DNA of 64,000 nt from Rutidosis leptorrhynchoides (lineage: Eukaryota > Streptophyta > Magnoliopsida > Asterales > Asteraceae): positions 216,569,501-216,633,500 of the forward strand of contig NC_092341.1 in NCBI RefSeq assembly GCF_046630445.1, written 5' to 3'. This document shows, in pieces, positions 1 through 8,787 of the stretch; position 1 is the first letter of the stretch, and the number at the start of each line of letters is the position of its first letter. The translations under genes were made by a program, and so were the position numbers. Below the pieces are notes generated by a model. It saw only the letters and a list, made by a program, of their open reading frames with translations, was not told where the DNA came from and did no database searches.

Positions 1-1499
1 TACTATCAATAATATAATTAATATCAATATCATTATAGTTATTACTAAGTATGATTATAAAGTATTATTATGCAAATTGTTATTAGTAACATTAATATTA
101 TCATGATTATCATAGGTATAGTTATTATTATCATTAATATCATTAGGTATCATTATTATTGAGATTAGTATTAGAAGTACCAATTAACATCAATTTTACT
201 ATTATTAAAAATTTATTTAAGACGATAATTATTAATAACTTACCATTATTATTAAAAAATACTACTTTTGATAAAACTATTATCTTTACTCTATCATTAT
301 TAATAAAATTTTCACTTGTATTAAGGGTACTATTATCAATATTATTATCCTTAAACTAGTATTACTACAAATAATAAGTTTTACAAAACAAATGATATAT
401 ATATATTTATAAAGTATACTAAAACTACATAAAAATTTCGCTTTAACTAATATCCTTAAATAAATATCAAATAAGTATCATAAGGTAATATAAGTATTAA
501 TAAAATTATATATAAAAGAATATTAATCTCAAGACATAAAATAGATACATTGTTTGATTACAATTATTTGCTTTAATATATATACAAATGTTATAGGTTC
601 GTGAATCCGAGGCCAACCCTGTGTCGTTCAATATAGTCATATGTATTTTTACTACAAAATACATTAGGTGAGTTTTCATTTACCTTTTTACCCTTTATAT
701 TTTTGGGCTGAGAATACATGCTCATTTTTTATAAATGTTTTTACGTAATAGACACAAGTAATTAAAACTACATTATATGGTTGAATGATCGAAATCGAAT
801 ATGCCCCTTTTTATTAAGTCTGGTAATCTAAGAATTAGGGAACAGACACCCTAATTGACGCGAACTCTAAAGATAGATCTATCGGGCCCAACAAGCCCCA
901 TCCAAAGTACCGGATGCTTTAGTACTTCGAAATTTATATCATGTCCGAAGGAGGATCCCGGAATGATGGGGATATTCTTATATGCATATTGTGAATGTCG
1001 GTTACCAGGTGTTCAATCCATATGAATGATATTTTTGTCTCTATGCATGGGACGTATGTTTATGAGAAATGAAAATATGAAATCTTGTGGTCTATTAAAA
1101 TTATGAAATGATTATTTATGTTAAACTAATGAACTCACCAACCTTTTGGTTGACACTTTAAAGCATGTTTATTCTCAGGTATTAAAGAAATCTTCCGCTG
1201 TGCATTTGTTCATTTTAGAGATACTACTTGGAGTTATTCATGACATATTTCAAAAGACGTTGCATTCGAGTCGTCGAGTTCATCAAGATTATTATTTAGT
1301 CAATTATAGTTGAATATATTATGAAATGATTTGCATATCATCAATTTTCGATATAAAGCAAGTTTGTCTTTTAAAAACGAATGTAATGTTTGTAAAATGT
1401 ATCATATAGAGGTCAAATACCTCGCGATGTAACCAACTATTGTGAATCGTTTGTAATCGATATGGACTTTGTCCGGATGGATTAGGACGGGTCCTTTCA
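1..1499 (+). mobile_element. Divergent LTR fragment related to the non-autonomous element at 33416-43315
   Basis: From about 595 to 1499 this matches, with clear divergence, the last 850 bp of the LTRs ending at 36588 and 43315. Shared landmarks are the GTTCGTGAATCCGAGGCC block near 600, the CTCACCAACCTTTTGGTTGA block near 1133 and the terminal GGGTCCTTTCA at 1489-1499. The first 590 bases are ATT-rich, like the corresponding internal part of those LTRs. It is an old fossil; its left end lies outside the window and no partner LTR is seen. Confidence 0.75.
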
Positions 1500-1577
1500 A
1501 CAGTTGCGCGGCGCGCAACATCTTTGCGCGGCGCCCCATCGAAGTGATTTTCAGATCAGGGTGTTACACAATGCAAA

Positions 1578-1579
<2 letters not shown>
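1500..1579. other. GC-rich segment with two GCGCGGCGC palindromic words
   Basis: This short segment right after the LTR fragment is far richer in GC than its surroundings. It has an odd-length palindrome with arms GTTGCGCG and CGCGCAAC at 1503-1519 and a second GCGCGGCGC word 20 bp downstream. On the minus strand it ends TGTAACACCC near 1567, which resembles an LTR start, so it may be the tip of another LTR element. Its function is unknown. Confidence 0.5.

Positions 1580-1648
<69 letters not shown>
1580..1648. repeat. (TA)n microsatellite
   Basis: An uninterrupted TA dinucleotide tract of about 68 bp. Its translation as Tyr-Ile repeats has no coding meaning. Confidence 0.95.
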
Positions 1649-1652
<4 letters not shown>

Positions 1653-1908
1653 TGTTCGTAACAACATAACTTGTCGAGAACAAGCAAATGAATATGATGG
1701 TGTCCTTGTTATTGAGGCCTTAATGATTTATCGGATCGTTAATGGTACACTGTTTGACATGGCCAACATCATTCTTAACTGCTTGCAAGATGCACCGGAA
1801 ACACCCATGGTTTCGTTTCCTTTTGGGATGTTGCTTACAAAGTTATTCCATTTTTTCTCGACCTTGCTAACAATGATCAATGTATGTATGTACCTAGTGC
1901 ACAGGTGA
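1649..1908 (+). pseudogene. Transposon-type ORF fragment (putative plant transposon protein family)
   Basis: One open frame gives about 85 residues ending in a stop, including VLVIEALMIYRIVNGT and SFPFGMLLTKLF. The pattern of 'IVNGT...IILNCL...PFGMLLTKLF' recalls the plant transposon protein domain often found in LTR-element accessory ORFs. That is a weak family-level resemblance from memory. The segment lacks a start codon because the TA tract lies immediately upstream, and no other parts of an element are nearby. It is most likely a retroelement fossil. Confidence 0.3.
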
Positions 1909-2337
1909 TGGAATAATGTAATGTTATATTTTTTAATTATTATTTGAGAAAATAAATCACTGTTTGTAAGTTAGTACGTACAAACTGTAAAATAATTATG
2001 TTTAAATGATTTCGAATGAGATATTGTTCGAATACAATGGATTGTGTTCGAACAACATTATGTTCGAATACAATGTATGTTGTGAACACGAAACATTTTT
2101 TTAGCCACGTCACCTTTTTTGAGTTCGAACAAGTTTGCCAGTATTCGACCGAAGGTATACAAGCAAATTTTTAAGAAATATATATATTGTAATAAAAATT
2201 TGTAAGTGTATCCGAACTAATTTCGTCAACATAATTTGTTATCTGTATACTCACATTTAAAATATCATATTAAAATATCCTAATAAGTGTATCAAAAATG
2301 TACTTGATATCATTTTTATTTTGGACATCAGTTTGGG
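1909..2337. other. AT-rich spacer
   Basis: No gene or RNA is seen. A short cluster around 2030-2150 repeats GTTCGAA-type words (GTTCGAATACAATG twice), giving a locally repetitive patch of no known role. Confidence 0.5.
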
Positions 2338-2599
2338 ATCATCCAGATGAGACTTAACCACTCACGCGTTCATCTTCCGTAGTTGCATAACCCGCCCCCA
2401 ACTACTACCCTGGAGGAAACCCGGACCAATCCGAAGGCATGACCGGTAAAACCCCCATCTCCGCTGCCCTCGCACTAAGCGAAAGGCGACTTGAGTGGAT
2501 ACTTCAGGTTACATTGAGTGCAATGTTGCAGCCCAACAGAGTTGAACTCCTGACCTCTCGCTAAGAGAGGTAAGCCACTACTAGCTAAGCTACAACTCA
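2338..2599 (-). mobile_element. tRNA-derived SINE
   Basis: On the minus strand the segment starts with a tRNA-like head. A box A-like word, TAGCTTAGCTAGTAGTGG, covers 2592-2575 and a box B-like word with core GAGTTCAACTC covers 2550-2539. This is the internal RNA polymerase III promoter layout of plant SINEs. The body that follows (AGTGGATACTTCAGG..., GACCGG..., read on the plus strand) is GC-richer than its flanks. I could not find target-site duplications, so the ends are approximate. Confidence 0.6.
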
Positions 2600-2868
2600 A
2601 TGTTTAGCATACAACATGAAATAAAAAATCATATATCTCGGAAACTCTTGGAGATGTTGTGATACACTATTGATGTTTAGCAGTGGAAACGAAAAGCGGT
2701 TGAATGAAGAAATTGTTTAGTTTTTTAAGAACATGACTATAATAATAATTTATCAAAATCTTATAATGGTCTTGTTACTCGCAATTCTTCTCCCTTGGCT
2801 CAAAAGTTACTTCCATATGGATCATGACCCTTATAACATTAATTTTATGTTAATTTAGTTAGTATTTT

Positions 2869-3382
2869 GGGTAAATGGTTCGAAAAGATAAATCAAATTA
2901 CCCAATTTGAAAATCAAGGGTTTCCCCCAAATTGCTTAAGCCCCATAAAGATTACGATTTTAATTTATCAAAGAAGAGGTAACATCGTTAAATTCATTAA
3001 CGATCGTTAGTAAAAAAACTTTAAGGTTAATAGTTATTGATTTATTACATATATATCTAAAGAATCAATGATGTTTTTTGAAGAGTGGGTTGATGTATTG
3101 AGGAAGGAAGATGATAAAGAGGACTTTTGGTGATGGTGATTGGTGGTGGTGATTATGGGAATGAAGATGATATAGAGGACTTTTGGCGCAATTTTTCAAC
3201 AAACTTCAAGGACCAATCATGTAAATGAATTTTAAGATGATTACCTCAATTTTAAAAATTTTAAAATCGTAATTTTTTCTTTGATAAATTAAAAATTAAA
3301 ATTTTTTCGTGCTTAAACAAATTGGAGATTACCTTAATTGTCAAATTGAGTAACATATGTTACTCTTTCGAGCAATTTGCCC
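2869..3382. mobile_element. Non-autonomous TIR transposon, Mutator-like MITE
   Basis: The ends form a long imperfect inverted repeat of about 85-120 bp. The left end GGGTAAATGGTTCGAAA and the inverted right end GGGCAAATTGCTCGAAA align, as do the inner parts reading TTTAATTTATCAAAGAA. The flanking 9-mers TAGTATTTT and TAATACTTA agree at 6 of 9 positions, as an eroded 9-bp Mutator duplication would. The interior (GATGATATAGAGGAC repeats) has no ORF of note. Its degraded ends suggest it is older than the three MULEs at 15-25 kb. Confidence 0.6.
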
Positions 3383-3863
3383 TAATACTTATCAGAAATT
3401 TTATTATTTTTTTGTGATGACAATAAGTTACTGAGTGAAAATTAGTCAAAATTCATCGTGATATTGTTCATTGAGAAAAATATAATTTTTTCTAAAATAA
3501 ATTAATATTGATCGATAATAGTGCTATTAATGTAATTAATAATATTAATCTTCTAGAAGAATAACATACATGTTTGGAAAAAAAAGTAATTTTTGATAAT
3601 ATAATAATTTCAAGATGAGGGAAATACTCATTCTCCCATGTTCGAGAGTGTTGAGACAAGCTTTCAACGAGAGGTAAGATGTTAACTTCCCCTCTTCAAA
3701 AATCCCCCATTCCCTGTAAATCATGTTATCAAATCAAATTTCTTTTCAACATAAAGCTCACAAAAAAAAAAAAAAATCCAACACCAAATTCATGAAGATT
3801 TTCCTTTATTATATCCATTGACTAATAACTAGAAACCATAGATTATCATTTACATATTGTTCA

Positions 3864-4268
3864 TCATCTTAGCTTAGAACCCACCTTCAGATTTGACTTC
3901 AATGGCTTGATCTCACTTGAAGGCCATTGCTCCATTGCATTCTTTCTCTTTTTGTTTTTTAAATAATCATCTATGTATTCTACAGTATGGTTAATACTCA
4001 CTGTCTTTCGTGGTGCTTTGGGTTTAGCAATCTCCTCTTTATGTTCAGAGCGAGCACAAGGGTCAAGTTTATCTTCAGAAACTGCAATTGTTCGAGGATT
4101 AAAACCACCTAAAACTACCGTTTTCGTAGCTTGGACGTTGAATAATTGTACCAAAGACTTGAAAACCAAATAACAAGTAACCGAAAGATAACAAAATGGG
4201 CATCTTGTAGTAATGTTGAAATACCGGTATATGAACAAGTTGTTGCATATAAGACAACCAGAAGCCAT
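3864..4268 (-). CDS. Hypothetical 134-aa protein
   Basis: This is an open frame from ATG at 4268 to a stop at 3864. I do not recognise the protein. Residues 1-45 are cysteine-rich and hydrophobic, with CLICNNLF and TRCPFCYLSVTCYL, the latter possibly a membrane segment or a CxxC pair. The second half is charged, with KPKAPRKTVSINHTVEYIDD and the ending KPLKSNLKVGSKLR. The codon pattern looks protein-like in the second half, which could be the last exon of a small plant-specific gene whose N-terminus is mis-modelled. No TE signature is visible, but no intron or promoter could be fixed either. It could also be a chance ORF. Confidence 0.4.
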   Translation of the reverse strand: MASGCLICNNLFIYRYFNITTRCPFCYLSVTCYLVFKSLVQLFNVQATKTVVLGGFNPRTIAVSEDKLDPCARSEHKEEIAKPKAPRKTVSINHTVEYIDDYLKNKKRKNAMEQWPSSEIKPLKSNLKVGSKLR

Positions 4269-4663
4269 CTTGTTTTAGGAAGGTTTATCCTAAATTTTTA
4301 GTGTAATTTTGTGAAATACCATGGTAATGGGATAAAATGAGGTGGTGTGGTCTTGATTTAACTGGCAAAGATATCTTTGAAGAGGAGATTAAGTTATTCT
4401 TGTCATGTAATATACAAAGGTTGCTTCCATTTTGATGACTCCTTAATATACAAGATGAAGGTGGTTTGCTTCAGAAATATATATTCTGTTATTTTTCTTT
4501 TTCTTTGAGAATAAGCTATATTGGCCTTTGTTACTTTGAAGAAAATGAATAACAAGAAAGTAAAAATGTACTTCCATGATACCATTACACAATGTCAATA
4601 ATTTCATGGATGTAGGTTGTGAACACATTAGATTCCTTTCAAATAAAACAAAGAAATAATAAA

Positions 4664-5483
4664 GGGATACTAACTAAAATACAAAATTTTAAACGAACTA
4701 TAACGATATACATTTAAAAATAAAAAATTGCAAAAACGTCCTTGCAAGTCGCAAGGCAGTTTGTGACGTCGCAAGGTGGGCTTGTGACCCTTGATACTAA
4801 CTGGTCGTAAGGTGGTCTTTCGACAATGCGACTAGCGTGTACCAGATGAACTTAATAGTTTTAAACGTCATATCTTTTGATTCATAGCTTCGATTTAGAC
4901 ACCGTTTTTTCTTTTTTTTTAAATCGTGTAATTTTTCAAGTTCTATCTGATAGGCGGTTTGTCCCAACTATGTTTTAAAATCCAGCTTCGAAGACTTCCA
5001 ATTTTATGTTTTTCTTTGATTTGCAAATGGTCTTAAACCGCTCATAAATTGTTATAGAATATTCTAATTTGTGATCCTTTTAATTCTCCACCATTATTGA
5101 CTAAAACTAAATGACTCAACTCTATCAATTTATACTACATTACACAACTAGAAAATCACACATTTATATGTTAATCTCAAATCGCAATATGTGGTCGATA
5201 TTTAAATAAATATTGAGACTTCGGTTACAAAACATATAGATGTCTAAAAACACACTATAAAAAACTGGTGCCTAAAAATGAGCTACCAGTCAAAAGGTGG
5301 CAAGACCAGTTCGCAATGTCGTAAGACACCTTGCACCTTGCGACCAGTCGTTCACAAGGTCGCAAGACCAGTTCGCAATGTCGTAAGGCACCTTGCGACT
5401 TGTTAGGGCATTTTTGCAATAATATTTTTCTGGGGCGTATTGTTATATTTTATTCAAAAAATTGACATTTTGATTAATAACCC
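4664..5483. mobile_element. Inverted-repeat DNA element with GCAAG-rich subrepeats
   Basis: The ends are inverted repeats of about 100 bp: GGGATACTAACTAAAAT on the left, GGGTTATTAATCAAAAT on the inverted right, then AAAATTGCAAAAA-type and AAGTCGCAAGG words on both arms. Inside each arm are repeats around TCGCAAGG and CAAGACCAGTTCGCAATG; the latter occurs twice, about 60 bp apart, near 5303 and 5366. The flanking 9-mers AATAATAAA and ATAACTAAA are similar but not identical. It has no coding capacity. It is probably a Mutator-type MITE or a foldback element. Confidence 0.55.
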
Positions 5484-6200
5484 ATAACTAAACAGTTGGG
5501 TTATATTCAATTATAATATTCAATTGTTAATTTATGTTTTGATGATGACATTTAATTTGAGAGATGATATTTTAAAGTAAAAATGCAAATTCATACACCT
5601 ACTTTTTCTCTAGCAAACATTCAAAACACATAACGCGCAAATCAAAAGTGTCGTTATATAAAAGAAGCATGCATACGTTAGACACTAGGGTTGGGCCGCA
5701 GGGTCGACTGACCATGCTCTGTACACACGTTCTATAGTCTAAACATGATTTGGAATGTACGATCTCCATCACCGCTATGCCGCGGATCGACCGTAGTTTT
5801 CCCTAATCAAAATGCCCTTTCCAAATTTAACGATTACATATGGTTTGGCACTTTCAATGGTTAAAACTTCATCTAACGCATATTGTATGAGTTTCTAAAT
5901 GATAATAAGCTAGGTTCAACTACTTTCATATTTGAATATAATTATCACCATCTTTCACCATTGGATTAAAGATTAATAACTATAAACACATAAGTGTTTG
6001 ATGACTTTCACACTCATAAAATATGCTTAGACGTATTATGAAGGTCATCAATTCCCGACTAGGAGATGATCAGTTGTACATTAATGTACACCTATCCAAC
6101 ATGACTAGTTAATGGGTGACTACTTAACGGGTTTACTCTATCAAAATTGTTACATGAATATTCATCCTAAGACCAAATCATATGGAATTACATTCAAACA
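5484..6200. other. Intergenic AT-rich DNA
   Basis: No ORF, RNA or repeat that I can support. A locally GC-richer patch at about 5690-5800 shows nothing recognisable. Confidence 0.5.
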
Positions 6201-6655
6201 TGTTAGGTCCTGATTAGATGTTTAGAAGCAGATATCGAAAGATTTTCAAGTGTAGAATAAACACAGATAGTGAAAACGGACAGAAGAATGAAAAGGGAAA
6301 GAGAGAAAACAAAATAATTCCACAGCCTCTTAAACTCGTATGAAGTACAATGACTATGTGACTAGGAGACTTAGGTGGTATATATAACCCTCATATATAC
6401 CCCCTTTACATTTAGAGTTTCTCACAATTTACACTACAAAACTAGAACTTAGAGTTCTAACAATCTCCTCTTAGTGTTAATTGTGAAAAAAAAAAATACT
6501 CCTAGTCGTTTTTAGTGGTCCTTGAGTGACTTTCAAACATTGTCCACAGCGCCACTCTCTTCTAGGATCACCAGGAAAAGTTGGATATTCATTCATCTCT
6601 TTGAACTTCCTTCTCTTCCTTAAACCGCGAAATATCTCGAAGTATCTTGTATAAC
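6201..6655 (-). mobile_element. LTR and adjoining internal remnant of an LTR retroelement
   Basis: 6201-6462 begins TGTTAGGTCC and ends GAGTTCTAACA, the paired TG...CA ends of a short LTR. Just to its right the minus strand reads a purine-rich ACTAAGAGGAGAT, a plausible polypurine tract, which makes 6201-6462 the 3' LTR of a minus-strand element. About 190 bp of internal remnant follow, cut by the TRIM at 6656. The family is not determined (the size suggests copia). It is broken; only this end is visible. Confidence 0.5.
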
Positions 6656-7209
6656 TGTTGGGGTGCAAACCAAAGTCTCACATCGGTCACGGAACAAAAC
6701 AAATGTATGTATATAAGTCTAAGGGGAAGTCCCTCTATCACCAATTGTTTTTAGAACATGATGGATTCTTGAGCTTATATTGCAGGACATGTTGTTTAGA
6801 CTATACGATCCTAACAAGTGGTATCAGATCCAAGCTATAGCCCGAATGTGGCGTACAACGCATGTGGCACACCTCTCAGCGCCCATGCGTGCGCACCCTG
6901 GCGACAATGTGTCGCTTCTGGAGCCTTGTACCGAAATCTCCCTTATCTTGGACCCAATTAGGTGGAGAGTTCCCAGGTTGCAATGGTAAAGGTTGGACAG
7001 GACTATCGTTGGAGGGGAGGCCCTATGGACTTGGATTTTAGGGGAGGTTTGTTGGGGTGCAAACTAAAGTCCCACATCGATCACGGGATAAAACAAATGT
7101 ATGTATATAAGTCTAAGGGGAAGTCTCTCTATCAAAGTTGGTTTTAGAAAAGGATGAACTCTTGAGTTTATAATGCAGAACATATTGTTTAAGCTATGCG
7201 ATCCTAACA
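6656..7209 (+). mobile_element. TRIM (terminal-repeat retrotransposon in miniature), structurally complete
   Basis: Two direct LTRs, 6656-6816 and 7050-7209 (161 and 160 bp), each start TGTTGGGGTGCAAAC and end ATCCTAACA. A primer-binding site TGGTATCAGATCC, complementary to initiator tRNA-Met, lies 3 bp after the left LTR (6819-6831). A polypurine tract TTTTAGGGGAGG sits just before the right LTR. The 5-bp target duplication ATAAC is perfect (6651-6655 and 7210-7214). The 233-bp interior has no coding capacity, as expected for a TRIM. It inserted into the older LTR-element remnant on its left. The LTRs differ at roughly a tenth of positions by eye, so it is moderately old. Confidence 0.9.
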
Positions 7210-7360
7210 ATAACACATACTTAAAAAGTCAACTACTCCTCTAGTTTTAAATACAAAATTATCAGTGTTACCTTTATTGAAAAATTTAGTAACTAACATT
7301 ACCATTTTAAACTATTTGTCCAATTAATCTAGGTTATTATGGCATTTTCCAATAACTATA

Positions 7361-8408
7361 TGGTTTTCCACTAAAATTGGTGATGGGAATTCCACTCTAT
7401 TTTGGCTCGACACATGGCTGCCTAATTCATCTTCGAATTTGAAATCCAGGTACCCAAGACTCTTCGCTTTAGACTCTAACAGATCATGTCTGGTTGCGGA
7501 TATAGTATTTAACTCTGGTCATTGTTTGGAGGGCAAATGGGATTGGTGTAATAATATTCGTGGAAGAGCTAAAATTGAACTGGATAATTTCTGTAATGAT
7601 ATAGCTTTGGGGCCTTTGTTATCGCATAATATTGATACATGGTCTTGGAATCTCAAGTCAAATGGGGTGTTCAAGGTTCACCATCTTTGTGGCATCATCG
7701 ACAGTGAGCTTCTTAAAATACCTCCTGTTCTAAATTCGACAAGCTGGATACCATGTCTCCCTTCGAAAATAAATATTTTTATATGGAAATTTAATCTTGA
7801 CAAACTTGCAACTAGATCAAATCTACTAAAGCGCGGTCTCCAGATTGAACCTTCTTGCCTTTTTTGCGATGAGGCGGAAGAAGACTCGGAGCATTTATTT
7901 CTTAGATGCAGGCTCATTGTTCCTCTATGGAGAAGTCTCTTTTGTTGGTGGCAATCACCAATTCGTATTCCCCAAGGTGTTAACAATGCTCTCAGTGAGG
8001 CGTCATATAATATTGGTGCAAAAAAACCTTAACAAAGCATTTTGGGCAACAAGTAGAATACTCCTTTGGTTAATTTGGAGATGGCGAAACAAACTTGTTC
8101 ATAGCTCCATTGATCAAAGGCGGGCGGTTAAAAATGAAGATGTCGTGGTTAGCTTACGGGTCCTCTCACATTTATGGCTTTCGTCTAGAAGAAAGGTGAT
8201 ACAAGGTGATTTTGAGTCTTGGAAAAATAATCCAAAAAATAGTGTCATGATGTTGTAGGTGGTTTCTTTTGATGGTATTAGTTGGTGTTATATGTATTTT
8301 GAGGCTGTACTGATTGTGTTTTCTCTTGGTGGTGCGTTTTTTGGCCCAGGTTGTTCTTTGTACTCTCATCACGCTCCTTGCGTGTTTCTTTTATAAAAGG
8401 TTGGCTTT

Positions 8409-8440
<32 letters not shown>
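7361..8440 (+). mobile_element. 5'-truncated LINE (L1-type) with poly(A) tail
   Basis: An open frame read from 7361 to 8032 encodes the C-terminal part of a plant L1-type ORF2. It starts with GDGNSTLFWLDTWLP and contains the zinc-binding reverse-transcriptase tail domain (zf-RVT), SWIPCLPSKINIFIWKF followed by CLFCDEAEEDSEHLFLRC with its C-x2-C and H-x4-C ligands. The next 200 bases continue LINE-like coding in the +1 frame (LLWLIWRWRNKLVHSS), so one frameshift separates the parts. A 3' UTR and an A30 tract at 8411-8440 complete the element. Endonuclease and RT catalytic domains are absent through 5' truncation. I found no clear target duplication. Confidence 0.85.
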
Positions 8441-8441
<1 letters not shown>

Positions 8442-8787
8442 GTCTTTTATAATAACAAGAAGGTATAAATTTAATAGTTTGTAAGTTAGTAAACAAACAT
8501 GTTATAACTAACGATATGCTTAATGATTAACGACCTTGACTTAACACAACCTTACCAAAAATACCCATATTAGCATGACAACATAACAGACGCACCCGTG
8601 ACTACTTAACTGACAAGGGTAAAACAGTAATATCACTATCAGCAGTAATCTCAAAGCAAACTTCAATTACAAACAAAAGTCCACCAACACTCCATCAAAT
8701 AAGTTATCCCACAATAAGAAAAGTAAACATAAAAATGATGCCTTTATAGCTAATGCTGTTAAGACACCTCTTCACACCATACCCAAA
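8441..8787. promoter_or_regulatory. Upstream region of the GDSL gene
   Basis: This is the 350 bp between the LINE tail and the GDSL start codon. A TATA-like word, TTTATAG, lies at 8743-8749, about 40 bp before the start, which would put transcription start near 8770. If transcription starts further upstream, a five-codon upstream ORF (ATGATGCCTTTATAG, 8735-8749) would be in the leader. The LINE insertion limits the uninterrupted promoter to about 350 bp. All of this is inferred from sequence alone. Confidence 0.3.

Noticed and set aside
1580-1660. ORFs with Tyr-Ile repeats, also at 34489-34627 and 41220-41353
   Set aside because: They are translations of TA microsatellites.
2539-2592. Functional tRNA gene
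   Set aside because: Boxes A and B are present but no cloverleaf with paired acceptor stem forms; it fits a SINE head.
6477-6668. 63-aa minus-strand ORF MHPNSYTRYFEIF as a host gene
   Set aside because: Its start lies in the TRIM LTR and the rest in the LTR-element remnant; there is no support for a gene.
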